Below are positions 46,600-55,693 of a stretch of 64,000 nt of DNA, piece by piece. The notes under the pieces are model-generated. The model had not been told where the DNA came from. It saw only the letters and a program-made list of their open reading frames with translations, and ran no database searches. The stretch is from the NCBI GenBank assembly GCA_045565285.1, contig JBJLFR010000023.1, positions 1 through 64,000 of the forward strand, written 5' to 3'. A program made the translations under genes and the position numbers. The stretch comes from CACIIZ01 sp045565285. Its GTDB lineage: Bacteria; Pseudomonadota; Alphaproteobacteria; Rhodobacterales; Rhodobacteraceae. The stretch's first letter is position 1. The number at the start of each line of letters is the position of its first letter.

Positions 46600-47664
46600 A
46601 TGTGTTCTATAGAACATACAATTGATAAATCTGTTCTTCCATCTCAAAATATTAGAAATTTATTGTATAATAAGCAAATAATCTCAAATTCTACCTTTGA
46701 AAATGAACAAATACAACCTTCAAGCGTAGATCTTCGTTTAGGCTCAAAAGCTTGGCGTATGCGAGCATCATTTCTCCCAGGTGTAAAAAGAACCGTTAGT
46801 TCATGTATATCCGAATTTGCAATGCAGGAAATTGATTTATCTGAAGGTTATATTTTAGAAAAAGGTTCAGTTTATTTGGTAGAGTTACAAGAATCATTAA
46901 ATCTACCTGAGAATATTGAAGGGCTTGCTAATGCTAAAAGTTCTACTGGTAGATTAGACTTATTTACTAGATTGATAAGCAATTACTGTACCGAATTTGA
47001 TAGAGTAATTAAAGGTTATAAAGGACCATTATTCGCTGAAATTGCACCTAATTCGTTTTCAGTTTTTGCTAAAGAAAATATAAAACTGAATCAAATTAGA
47101 TTCAAATTAAATCATTCATTTAGTACTGATGATAACAAAATCAAAAATAACTTTACCAAGCCAAAGAATTTTTCTATTAACTTAAGTTGTAAAAAAAATT
47201 ATTTCATAGGATATCGTGCAAAACTACATACAGATTTAATTGATTTAAGCATGATAAATTATTATAAAGTAGATGATTATTGGGACAAAATTACTCCAAA
47301 TAACAATAAAATAGTATTGGATCCAGGTGCTTTCTATATATTAAGTAGTAGGGAATTTGTAAGTATTGCTCCAAACCAAGCAGCTGAAATGGCACCATAC
47401 CTACCAATGATAGGTGAATTTCGAGTTCATTATGCTGGATTTTTTGATCCAGGATTTGGTTATAGTTCTGATAATTCTCAAAAATCTAGAGCAGTTTTAG
47501 AAGTAAGATGCCATGATACCCCATTTATTTTAGAGCATGGTCAAAACATGGGACAATTAATATTTGAAAATATGTTAGAAAAACCTGATCTCATATATGG
47601 TAAAACATTGAAATCAAATTATCAAGGACAAGGATTAAAATTATCAAAACACTTTAGGACTTAA
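46600..47664 (+). CDS. 2'-deoxycytidine 5'-triphosphate deaminase, double-length form
   Basis: This 354-aa protein matches the alphaproteobacterial dCTP deaminase family (PF06559), about twice the length of E. coli Dcd. The first half has QPSSVDLRLGSKAW and NAKSSTGRLDLFTRL; the second repeats the fold with VLDPGAFYILSSREFVSIAP, GEFRVHYAGFFDPGFGY and GQNMGQLIFENM. The tandem halves suggest an internal duplication. The enzyme makes dUTP from dCTP for thymidylate synthesis. It starts 18 bp after the tRNA gene. Confidence 0.92.
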   Translation: MCSIEHTIDKSVLPSQNIRNLLYNKQIISNSTFENEQIQPSSVDLRLGSKAWRMRASFLPGVKRTVSSCISEFAMQEIDLSEGYILEKGSVYLVELQESLNLPENIEGLANAKSSTGRLDLFTRLISNYCTEFDRVIKGYKGPLFAEIAPNSFSVFAKENIKLNQIRFKLNHSFSTDDNKIKNNFTKPKNFSINLSCKKNYFIGYRAKLHTDLIDLSMINYYKVDDYWDKITPNNNKIVLDPGAFYILSSREFVSIAPNQAAEMAPYLPMIGEFRVHYAGFFDPGFGYSSDNSQKSRAVLEVRCHDTPFILEHGQNMGQLIFENMLEKPDLIYGKTLKSNYQGQGLKLSKHFRT

Positions 47665-47713
47665 TAAAGTTTATTGCAGTTTCAACTTTGGAATTCTTCA
47701 TCTTTAAAATCAT

Positions 47714-48301
47714 CTAAAAACCTACTTCCTTTAATTCTTTGAAGTTAGGCAAATCCTTTACTGTATTTAATCCAAAATGATCAAGAAAGTCATTAGTTGT
47801 AACATAAGTAACTGGAATTCCTGGAGTATCCCTCCTTGGACCTATGCTAACCCACTTAGCATCTAATAAGGTATCCATTAAACCTTTATATAAACTAACA
47901 CCCCTAATATCCTCAATTTCAGTTCTTGTAACTGGTTGATGATAAGCAATAACTGCTAATGTTTCTTTAGCTGCTTTAGATAATTTTACCTTCTTATGAA
48001 CTGTTTTAGTTATATAATGACCATAATATGGTGAGGTTCTAAAGGCATAAGTATTTTTTATTTTGATGAGATTTACCGCACGAGTACTATAAAAATCAGT
48101 TAAATTCTTAAGAGAAGCTCCTATATCTTCCATAAAAGGACATGACTTTTTTAAATCACTTATACTAACTGGTTCTTTAGAAGCAAATATAATAGCTTCA
48201 AGAATTTTCTCATCTTCAAAATTTAATTCATTACTTACTTTTGATATATGATCTCGAGAGCGAGAAAAACTTTTATTTTCATTTTTATGAATAAAATTCA
48301 T
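47714..48301 (-). CDS. scpB: Segregation and condensation protein B
   Basis: This 195-aa protein has two winged-helix domains: ILEAIIFASKEPVSISDLKK near residue 33, and LSKAAKETLAVIAYHQPVTRTEIEDIRGV in the second. It binds ScpA and the SMC ATPase in chromosome compaction. It starts with ATG at 48301, overlapping scpA's stop by 4 bp. The smc gene itself is not here. In many alphaproteobacteria tatABC follows scpB; here a convergent deaminase gene follows. Confidence 0.93.
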   Translation of the reverse strand: MNFIHKNENKSFSRSRDHISKVSNELNFEDEKILEAIIFASKEPVSISDLKKSCPFMEDIGASLKNLTDFYSTRAVNLIKIKNTYAFRTSPYYGHYITKTVHKKVKLSKAAKETLAVIAYHQPVTRTEIEDIRGVSLYKGLMDTLLDAKWVSIGPRRDTPGIPVTYVTTNDFLDHFGLNTVKDLPNFKELKEVGF

Positions 48302-49062
48302 TTTTTATCCTCTCTTCCACTGCTTTTTATTTTTAAAGATTGGAATGCAGAACTTTGTTCTAAACGACAATCTCCTGATTTTACTAATTCCAAAGAAGCT
48401 GCAAAGGTAGTAGCCATTGCAGACCTTACTTTTAATTTATTACCTTTCCAATCCTTGGGAATTATTTCTTGTAAAAAAACCCATTTTTTTCCATTATAAA
48501 TAAGATTAACTATAGACTTTAGTGCCTCATCAATTTTAAAAATAGATTCTCTAAGCAATTTCAAAGGTGAAAAAATCTTTTTGCTATTAATTTTTGCAAA
48601 AGCACGCAATATCTCAAGTAAAGATGTATCATCCTTGTTAATAATTTGTTTATTATTTTTATCATAAAAACCCCTTTTGAAAAAATCCTCTCCTAATTTT
48701 GGTTTCAAAAAAAGTTCTTCGGTACAATTTTTAATTTCTGATAGTCTTTTTAATTTAAATGCAAGATTTTTTTCCATCTCAGAAGCAGATAATTCTTCTT
48801 CAAAAAAATCCTTAGGTAATAAAATTCTACTTTTTAAATAAGTTAAAAAAGAAGCCATCATCAAGTACTCTGCAGCTAATTCTAATTTTAGTTGACTTGC
48901 ATTTTTTAAAAAAAATAAATACTGATCGACTAAATCTGTTATTGAAATCTCTTTTAGATCAACTTTTTGTTTTTGGGCTAGGGACAATAAAAGTTCAAGA
49001 GGCCCATCAAATCCATTTAGATCAACTGTAAATTTATCTTGCTTAAAATTTTTATGAATCAT
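48298..49062 (-). CDS. scpA: Segregation and condensation protein A (kleisin)
   Basis: This 254-aa kleisin links SMC and ScpB. It has FDGPLELLLSLAQKQKVDLKEISITDLVDQYL at the N-terminus and LAAEYLMMASFLTYLKSRILLP shortly after, both diagnostic. The C-terminus contains a winged helix that would bind the SMC head (FAASLELVKSGDCRLEQ). Its stop overlaps scpB by 4 bp. It starts 4 bp after the SPOR gene; a nagZ gene often sits between these two in the class, but is absent here. Confidence 0.93.
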   Translation of the reverse strand: MIHKNFKQDKFTVDLNGFDGPLELLLSLAQKQKVDLKEISITDLVDQYLFFLKNASQLKLELAAEYLMMASFLTYLKSRILLPKDFFEEELSASEMEKNLAFKLKRLSEIKNCTEELFLKPKLGEDFFKRGFYDKNNKQIINKDDTSLLEILRAFAKINSKKIFSPLKLLRESIFKIDEALKSIVNLIYNGKKWVFLQEIIPKDWKGNKLKVRSAMATTFAASLELVKSGDCRLEQSSAFQSLKIKSSGREDKK

Positions 49063-49066
49063 TTAA

Positions 49067-49735
49067 TTATAAATCCGATATAATTTTACATTCTAAATTA
49101 TGAGAAGAAATGTCATTACAATAATCTAAAGCTTTTTCATGAAAAAAATTAGTAGTAGATATAATATTATAACTATTTTTATTATCTTCTGTTATTTTTT
49201 TTATTATAGAAAAATCCGTAATTGCATTTAATTTCGCTATTTTATTAATTTCTGATAACTTTTTATTAGCATTATTTTGATTTTCATAAGATCCCAAATA
49301 CAAATAAAAGGATTTTCCTGCTGAGATTATTTCTTGCTTTTCTAAGCTTTTTAAAGCTTTGGAAATAGAATTTTTCAGAGCTTCTTCCATATCCAATGAG
49401 ACTGCTGCTTCTTCTTCAAGTAAATTTGGTTCTAATGTATTCTGAAGATTATTATCTTTATAACCTTCATCAAGTTTACCTTCTTTTAATATATTTATAG
49501 ATAAATCCAGATTCTCTATATTAGCATGTGAATCTTGGGAAGCTATTTTGAAATCTTTATTTAAAACTGAAATCACTGGCAAATCTTCTATCTCTACTTT
49601 ACTCAATTCCATAGTCCATATAACCATAAAATAAATTATGGTTAACGACAGAAAGAAACCAATAAATTTAATTGTAAAATGCTTACTTTTATTTCGACTT
49701 GCCTGTAGCTCTTGCTCAACCAAAATATTCCTCAA
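49067..49735 (-). CDS. SPOR-domain protein
   Basis: This 222-aa protein has a short cytoplasmic start, one membrane helix (about 25-45), an acidic periplasmic linker and a C-terminal SPOR domain (SFYLYLGSYENQNNANKKLSEI). SPOR domains bind denuded septal peptidoglycan, which suggests a cell division role. I list the TTG at 49735; a TTG at 49723 has GAGG 6 nt upstream and is an equal candidate. It lies between argS and scpA, a conserved alphaproteobacterial place. Confidence 0.85.
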   Translation of the reverse strand: MRNILVEQELQASRNKSKHFTIKFIGFFLSLTIIYFMVIWTMELSKVEIEDLPVISVLNKDFKIASQDSHANIENLDLSINILKEGKLDEGYKDNNLQNTLEPNLLEEEAAVSLDMEEALKNSISKALKSLEKQEIISAGKSFYLYLGSYENQNNANKKLSEINKIAKLNAITDFSIIKKITEDNKNSYNIISTTNFFHEKALDYCNDISSHNLECKIISDL

Positions 49736-49805
49736 TATATGAACTGCTCTGATTTTAATTTATTTTATTTTTATTTTATGATATTTTAATATAGATTTAA
49801 TTATT

Positions 49806-51551
49806 TTACAACATTTCATCTATCGGTTTAACACCCAATATTTTTAGCCCTGAAATTATAATTATTTGAATTGATCTAATTAAGGCAATCCTTGCATTAG
49901 TTAATTGCATATCTTCCTCAATTAAAAACTTCATATTATGATCAATTTTACCAAGACTTTGCAAACTATGAAAAAGTTGAGCTAACTCGTTTAAATAGAA
50001 AGCTATTCTGTGTGGTTCATATCTAGACGCAGAAAAAAATATAACATTTGGAAATTCAGAAAGTTTTCTTATAATTGATATCTCACTATCAGTTGATAAT
50101 TTTGTTAAATCAGCACTCGAAAGAAATTCATCTTTAATAATAACATTCAAAGATTTTGCTCTTTTTAGTATAGAGCATATTCGAGCATTCGCATATTGAA
50201 CATAAAAAACGGGATTATCTTTTGTTTGTTGTATTGCTTTAGTAAAATCAAAATCTAAAGGTGCATCATTTTTTCGCATTAAAAAAAGAAATCTAATCGA
50301 ATCTTTACCAACTTCATTTAATAAATCTCTAAGAGTAACATAAGTACCTGATCTTTTTGACATTTTAACTGGTTTACCCTCTTTATAAAGCTTTACTAGT
50401 TGGCAAAGTTTTATTTTTAAATCTTTCTTACCTCTAGATAATGCTTTAACAATTGCTTTCATTCTAGTAATATATCCACTATGGTCTGCTCCAAAAATGT
50501 CTATTATTTCGTCATAATTCCTTTTAATTTTGTCATAGTGATATGCAATGTCTGGAGCAAAATAGGTCCAACCACCATCAATTTTTTTTATAGGACGATC
50601 TATGTCATCTCCAAACATAGTAGCTTTAAACAAATCTTGTTCTCTTTCTACCCAGTCTGGGTTTTCACTGCCTTTAGGTTTTGCAAGTATTCCTCTATAG
50701 ATTAAATCTAGACTAGTAAGATGATCTATTGCTTCTTGAACTTTACCGTTTTCATAAAGTGAGTTTTCAGAAACAAAACTATCCATAAAAACACCTAGAT
50801 CTGACAAGTCTTTTTTTATTTCATTAATCATTAATTTTACGGTGTATTCTTTAATTATTTCTAAATTAGAATTGTCTTTTGTAGATAAAAGTGATTTTCC
50901 AAACTTATCCTTTAACTTCTGACCAACTATCTTTAAATAATCTCCAGGATATTCATTTTTATTTGCATTATACCTTATACCTAAAGCTTCTTGATATCTA
51001 GAATATGCGGATCTGGCAAGTGAATCAATCTGAGCCCCAGCATCATTGATGTAATACTCTCTTGTTACTTTAAACCCCACACTATTTAATAAATTTGCCA
51101 ACACGTCTCCAAATATTGCCCCTCTAGTGTGACCTACATGTAAGGGACCAGTAGGATTTGCAGATACAAATTCTATATTCACCGTTTTATTTTCACCAAT
51201 ATTTTTAAAACCAAATTTTTCACCATCTTCTAAAATTTTATTTAACAATTTAATCCAGAATTTTTTGTGAATTCTAAAGTTAATAAATCCTGGTCCTGCT
51301 ATTTCAGCACTGCTAATCATTTCGTCATCTTGCAATATATCAACTATTTTAGTGGCCAAATCTCTTGGTTTAACCCTTGCTTGCTTTGCTAAAATCATAG
51401 ATACATTTGTAGAAAGCTCACCAAAACTTTCATCTTTTGGCTTTTCAATTGTGATTAAAGATTTGTTAAGATCATTAGGTAATATTTTCTGTTTTTCTAA
51501 TTCTTCAACTGCTGATATAACTTTATTTTTTAAAATACTTAAAATTTCCAT
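49806..51551 (-). CDS. argS: Arginyl-tRNA synthetase
   Basis: This 581-aa class I synthetase has an N-terminal ArgRS-specific domain, the HIGH-type motif in SANPTGPLHVGHTRGAIFGD near residue 127, FGADHSGYITRMKAIVKAL, and the KMSKS-like VKMSKRSGTYVTLRDLL. The DALR anticodon-binding domain ends the protein. The start is ATG at 51551. It lies 36 bp from dgt upstream and 70 bp from the SPOR gene downstream. Confidence 0.97.
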   Translation of the reverse strand: MEILSILKNKVISAVEELEKQKILPNDLNKSLITIEKPKDESFGELSTNVSMILAKQARVKPRDLATKIVDILQDDEMISSAEIAGPGFINFRIHKKFWIKLLNKILEDGEKFGFKNIGENKTVNIEFVSANPTGPLHVGHTRGAIFGDVLANLLNSVGFKVTREYYINDAGAQIDSLARSAYSRYQEALGIRYNANKNEYPGDYLKIVGQKLKDKFGKSLLSTKDNSNLEIIKEYTVKLMINEIKKDLSDLGVFMDSFVSENSLYENGKVQEAIDHLTSLDLIYRGILAKPKGSENPDWVEREQDLFKATMFGDDIDRPIKKIDGGWTYFAPDIAYHYDKIKRNYDEIIDIFGADHSGYITRMKAIVKALSRGKKDLKIKLCQLVKLYKEGKPVKMSKRSGTYVTLRDLLNEVGKDSIRFLFLMRKNDAPLDFDFTKAIQQTKDNPVFYVQYANARICSILKRAKSLNVIIKDEFLSSADLTKLSTDSEISIIRKLSEFPNVIFFSASRYEPHRIAFYLNELAQLFHSLQSLGKIDHNMKFLIEEDMQLTNARIALIRSIQIIIISGLKILGVKPIDEML

Positions 51552-51587
51552 AGTTATTATCCACTATCCACAAATAGATCACCTTAA

Positions 51588-52718
51588 TTAATTCACTAAC
51601 TCTATGTGCTGGTTTATAGCAAACCTATCTGTCATACCAGAGATATAATCACCAATAACTCTTTTTTGAGATTGTGTTTTTGAATTTTTAATTTTTTCTT
51701 GCCATTCACTAGGAAGTAAATTGAGGTTATTATTATAAATATTAAAAAGATCTTTTATAATATTAGAACATTTTTCTCTTTCAAAAATAACTTCTTTGTT
51801 CCTATACATATTTTCAAAAAGATATTTACTTATAATCTCCATATCCTGCTTAGTATTTTTACTAAAATCTATTAATCGTAATTTATGATTCTCAAAATAA
51901 TGCAAATTTTTACCTTTAATTATATTTAATCTTTTTGAACTTTCTTCAATCAAGTTAGTCACTAAATTGTTAAGAAAGTATCGAATAATTTCATAACATT
52001 TTGTTTTGTAATTAACGTATTTATATTTTTGGTCTACTATTTGACATGCTTCGCTTATTATTGGGAGTGATTTAATATCTGATAAATTAAAAAAACCAGC
52101 ACGTAATCCATCTCCTAAATCATGACTATTATAAGCAATATCATCCGAAATTGCTGCTATCTGGGCTTCAATACTAGGATCTTTTAAAAAGTTGAATTTC
52201 TTTAGATCTTTTATTTCTTTTATTATAAATTGATTTACATTTGTTAAAGGTCCGTTGTGTTTCATGATACCATCTAGTGTTTCAATTGTTAGATTCAATC
52301 CAGGATGTGATGCATACATTGCTTCTAATTTAGTTACTATTTTAAGTGTCTGAATATTATGATCAAATCCACCATGATTTATAAGTAATTTGTTTAATTC
52401 ATCCTCCCCAGTGTGACCAAAAGGAGGATGACCTAAATCATGAGCCAAAGCTATAGCCTCTGCTAATTCTGAATTTACACCCAATACTTTTGATACTGTT
52501 CTAGCAATTTGAGCAACCTCTAATGTGTGAGTTAAGCGCGTCCTATAATAATCTCCTTTATTCTCTAAAAATACTTGAGTTTTAAATTGTAACTTTCTAA
52601 AAGAACCACTATGCAAAATTCTGTCTCTATCTCTTTGAAAAGCTGATCGATAATCTGAAGGCTCATCAGGATATTCCCTACCTTTTGATTGAGTTGGTAA
52701 TATCGCATAGCTTTCCAT
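51588..52718 (-). CDS. dgt: dNTP triphosphohydrolase (dGTPase-like)
   Basis: This 376-aa HD-domain protein has FRKLQFKTQVFLENKGDYYRTRLTHTLEVAQIAR and AHDLGHPPFGHTGEDEL, the metal-binding histidine-aspartate motifs. It hydrolyses deoxynucleoside triphosphates to nucleosides and triphosphate; alphaproteobacterial members are annotated as dGTPase-like. The start is ATG at 52718. It is divergent from the A-type carrier gene with a 74-bp gap. Confidence 0.93.
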   Translation of the reverse strand: MESYAILPTQSKGREYPDEPSDYRSAFQRDRDRILHSGSFRKLQFKTQVFLENKGDYYRTRLTHTLEVAQIARTVSKVLGVNSELAEAIALAHDLGHPPFGHTGEDELNKLLINHGGFDHNIQTLKIVTKLEAMYASHPGLNLTIETLDGIMKHNGPLTNVNQFIIKEIKDLKKFNFLKDPSIEAQIAAISDDIAYNSHDLGDGLRAGFFNLSDIKSLPIISEACQIVDQKYKYVNYKTKCYEIIRYFLNNLVTNLIEESSKRLNIIKGKNLHYFENHKLRLIDFSKNTKQDMEIISKYLFENMYRNKEVIFEREKCSNIIKDLFNIYNNNLNLLPSEWQEKIKNSKTQSQKRVIGDYISGMTDRFAINQHIELVN

Positions 52719-52792
52719 TATCTAAATATCTCCTTGTAACTCATTTGCCTTAGCATTACATTATTTATAAGTTAGCATATATAGAGAAATTA

Positions 52793-53116
52793 ATGGAAGT
52801 TAAAATCCCACCTAAAGTAACGCATAATGCTTTTAAAAAAATTATGTCTATTGGCGGCAAAAAATGCCTCAGGGTTGCTGTTGAAGGAGGAGGATGTTCT
52901 GGTTTTCAATATGAAATATATATGGAGAGTGATATAAAAGAAAATGACCTCATTTTGTCAGAAAATGAGTGTAGAGTTGTTATTGACCCCATTTCACTTG
53001 AGTTCTTATCTGGAGCTATTATAGATTTCAAAGAGGAATTAATTGGTTCTAAATTTGTTATAGAAAATCCTAATGCTACTTCCTCATGCGGTTGTGGTAC
53101 GAGCTTTTCAATTTAG
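52793..53116 (+). CDS. erpA: A-type iron-sulfur cluster carrier (ErpA/HesB family)
   Basis: This 107-aa protein has the three conserved cysteines, one in GGGCSGFQYEIY (C40 by my count) and a pair in SSCGCGTSF at the C-terminus. It delivers Fe-S clusters to target proteins. ErpA, IscA and SufA are hard to separate by sequence, so the symbol is tentative. The start is ATG at 52793. xthA follows 29 bp downstream. Confidence 0.88.
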   Translation: MEVKIPPKVTHNAFKKIMSIGGKKCLRVAVEGGGCSGFQYEIYMESDIKENDLILSENECRVVIDPISLEFLSGAIIDFKEELIGSKFVIENPNATSSCGCGTSFSI

Positions 53117-53145
53117 ATAATAACTTAAATGATTAATTAAAAAAT

Positions 53146-53922
53146 ATGAAAATTGCTAGCTTCAATATTAATGGTATTAAAGCAAGACTTATATTGCTTA
53201 GGAAATGGCTTGAAAGAGAAAGACCAGATATTGTTGGATTACAAGAACTTAAATCGAGTAATGACAAATTAGAAAAAGATATGTTTGCTGATTTAGGATA
53301 TAGTTTCGTATTTAATGGGCAAAAGTCTTATAATGGTTGTGGTATTCTTTCCAGATACGAGATGACTAATACTTCATATTTTTTCTCTGGAAATGAAAAT
53401 GATCTACAAAGTAGGTGGATAAGTTCTGAAATAAATGGAATATTATTTTGCAACCTTTACCTACCAAATGGTAATCCATTAGGAACGGATAAGTTTGAAT
53501 ATAAAATAAATTGGATGAAACTTCTGTATAAGTATACAAAAAAATTAAAATTATTAGGAAAGCCCGTTGTACTCATGGGAGACTTCAATGTAATTCCTCA
53601 GGAAATTGATTGTAAATCACCCAAAAAATGGCAAAATGATGCTCTTTTTGATATTGAAGTTAGATCTATTTTTTTCAAAATTCTAAACCTAGGATTTTAT
53701 GATGCTTTAAGACTAAAAACATCTCAACCCAATGTTTATACTCAGTGGGATTACCAAGCTGGCGCTTGGCAGCAAAATGAAGGAGTAAGAATAGATCATT
53801 TTTTACTCAATCCACTAGCGGCTGATAAATTAATTTCATTTGGTTTAGATAAGTATATGAGGTCTATGGATCGACCGTCAGACCATATACCCATATGGAT
53901 TAATATTGAAAATAAAAATTAA
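53146..53922 (+). CDS. xthA: Exodeoxyribonuclease III
   Basis: This 258-aa AP endonuclease has KIASFNINGIKAR at the start, DIVGLQELKSSND with the catalytic glutamate, FNGQKSYNGCGILSR, MGDFNVIPQEIDC, and SDHIPIWINI with the catalytic Asp-His pair. It repairs abasic sites in DNA. Its stop lies 2 bp from the convergent monooxygenase stop. Confidence 0.95.
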   Translation: MKIASFNINGIKARLILLRKWLERERPDIVGLQELKSSNDKLEKDMFADLGYSFVFNGQKSYNGCGILSRYEMTNTSYFFSGNENDLQSRWISSEINGILFCNLYLPNGNPLGTDKFEYKINWMKLLYKYTKKLKLLGKPVVLMGDFNVIPQEIDCKSPKKWQNDALFDIEVRSIFFKILNLGFYDALRLKTSQPNVYTQWDYQAGAWQQNEGVRIDHFLLNPLAADKLISFGLDKYMRSMDRPSDHIPIWINIENKN

Positions 53923-53924
53923 GT

Positions 53925-55103
53925 CTATAAAGGACCACCTTTATAAATCCAAGCAAACCTTTGCAAAATAAAATTTGGGAAATAACCTATAATTCTTAAA
54001 GAAAAATGAAAAAGAAATCTTAAAATTGGGTTTCTTAAATGATATAATACAGCGTTTTTTTTTGAAGCCTTCTTTATCTTTTGAACTCTTATATATCTTT
54101 TCTCTGAATATTTTTTTAAGAAATCCGTTGGATAAAGTTCGTCAAAATTATTTTCTAAACAATGACATAACACATAAGAATCTTCAATTGCCTGAGATGC
54201 ACCTTGTGCTAAATAGGGTAGCATAGGATGGCAAGCATCACCCAGTAGAAGAATTCGGTTTTTATACCAATCTTTTAAGATGGGATATTCAAATAATCCC
54301 CATTTTTTTATAAATAAAATTTTTTTAAATACATCTTCGAATACTAGAAAGTTAGAAAAGTTTTCAATCAATTCTAGTGGTGGCACCTTTTTAGTCCAAT
54401 CTTGCTCATGAAAATTAAGGGTATCCATACAAAATACAAAATTTATCAAGGATCTGTTTTTTATAGGATATGAAACAGCATGTTTTCCAGACCCAAGGAA
54501 AAGAAGTGTTTTATCTTCTGAAAACCTATCAGGTAATTTGTTAGATGAAATTAAAGTTCTGTAAGCAACTTGTTTTAAAAACTTTGGTGGTTTATTTATA
54601 AATATTTTTTTTCTTACTAACGAATTAATACCATCCGCTCCAATAACAAAGTCGCAATTAAAATTACCTCCTAGTAATTTCAAAGTAGCTTTTGATGAAT
54701 TTTGTGCTAAGTCAATTATAGGATTATTATAATTTATTTTAACTCCAAGATCTTCAGCTTTATTTTTTAATATTGATATTAACTCGTTCCTATGAAGCTG
54801 ATAAAATCCTGCATTAAATTTTTTTTTAGCAAATTCTCCAAGAGGTATAGAAGTTATTTTTTTTCCATTATGACCGTTAATACAATCTACTAGCAATGGA
54901 TAACTACCTAATTTAATTATATCTTCCTCTAAGTTAAACTTTCTGAGAATTCTAATAGCATTAGAACTAAGCTGTATTCCTACTCCTGATGAAAATGATT
55001 CAGGCTTTTTTTCAAATACTGTTACTTGATGACCAAATGTTTTTAACATTAATGCAGAACAAAGACCCCCAATACCTGCACCAACAATACCTAGGTTAAA
55101 CAC
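53925..55103 (-). CDS. FAD-dependent monooxygenase (salicylate hydroxylase / UbiH-like)
   Basis: This 392-aa group A flavoprotein monooxygenase has the Rossmann motif LGIVGAGIGGLCSALMLKTFGHQVTVFEKK, the DG motif CDFVIGADGINSLVR, and the GD motif RILLLGDACHPMLPYLAQGASQAIED. It resembles salicylate 1-monooxygenase-like proteins most. Substrate is unknown; a role in ubiquinone ring hydroxylation is possible but unsupported by neighbours. The start is GTG at 55103. Confidence 0.85.
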   Translation of the reverse strand: MFNLGIVGAGIGGLCSALMLKTFGHQVTVFEKKPESFSSGVGIQLSSNAIRILRKFNLEEDIIKLGSYPLLVDCINGHNGKKITSIPLGEFAKKKFNAGFYQLHRNELISILKNKAEDLGVKINYNNPIIDLAQNSSKATLKLLGGNFNCDFVIGADGINSLVRKKIFINKPPKFLKQVAYRTLISSNKLPDRFSEDKTLLFLGSGKHAVSYPIKNRSLINFVFCMDTLNFHEQDWTKKVPPLELIENFSNFLVFEDVFKKILFIKKWGLFEYPILKDWYKNRILLLGDACHPMLPYLAQGASQAIEDSYVLCHCLENNFDELYPTDFLKKYSEKRYIRVQKIKKASKKNAVLYHLRNPILRFLFHFSLRIIGYFPNFILQRFAWIYKGGPL

Positions 55104-55151
55104 TTTAAAAAATATTTAATGAAAAAAATATCATCAAAACCTACCGTTAAA

Positions 55152-55574
55152 CTAGTCGTCTCGATGTACTCTTTCTCTTCTTTCATGTCTTTCTTGAGCT
55201 TCAATAGTTAGTGTAGCAATAGGCCGTGCATCAAGTCTTTTGAATGAAATTGGGTCGCCTGTTTCTTCACAAAAACCATAAGTGCCATCTTCTATTCTTC
55301 TTAAGGCAGAATCTATTTTGGATATAAGCTTTCTTTGTCTATCACGAGTTCTAAGCTCAAGTGCCCTATCAGTCTCTTCTGAAGCTCTATCATTAATATC
55401 AGGAATATTTCTAGTATCAGTTTGCATGTCTTCAATAGTTTCTTTACTTTCTTTTAAAATAGATTCTTTCCAAGCTATTAATTTACTTCGGAAATATTCC
55501 ATTTGTTCAGGGTTCATGAAATCTTCATCAGGTAAAGACGAATGCTTAAAATTATTTTTTTCATATACTACCAT
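55152..55574 (-). CDS. dksA: DksA-type RNA polymerase-binding regulator
   Basis: This 140-aa protein has the DksA core: an N-terminal coiled coil (FRSKLIAWKESILKESKETIEDMQ), NDRASEETDRALELRTRDRQRKLISKIDSALRRIEDGTYGFCEETGDPISFKRLDARPIATLTIEAQERHE. The last segment spans the zinc-finger fold, but only one of the four E. coli zinc cysteines remains, which is normal for the alphaproteobacterial form. It acts with ppGpp at RNA polymerase. I chose the ATG at 55574, preceded by a GGGGGG run, over the longer frame from 55670, which overlaps the divergent promoter region. Confidence 0.92.
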   Translation of the reverse strand: MVVYEKNNFKHSSLPDEDFMNPEQMEYFRSKLIAWKESILKESKETIEDMQTDTRNIPDINDRASEETDRALELRTRDRQRKLISKIDSALRRIEDGTYGFCEETGDPISFKRLDARPIATLTIEAQERHERRERVHRDD

Positions 55575-55693
55575 CTTTTTGACCCCCCACTCTTTGTCTA
55601 GACAGCTTATTATTATTTCAATATTTAATAACTGAGTTTTAAATGGAATCAAATAATTTGTCACTAACAATTTTCAAAATTTTGGAGAAAGTA

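Noticed and set aside
55575..55670. N-terminal extension of dksA from 55670
   Set aside because: It would overlap the divergent MoxR leader and has no DksA similarity; the ATG at 55574 gives the standard length.
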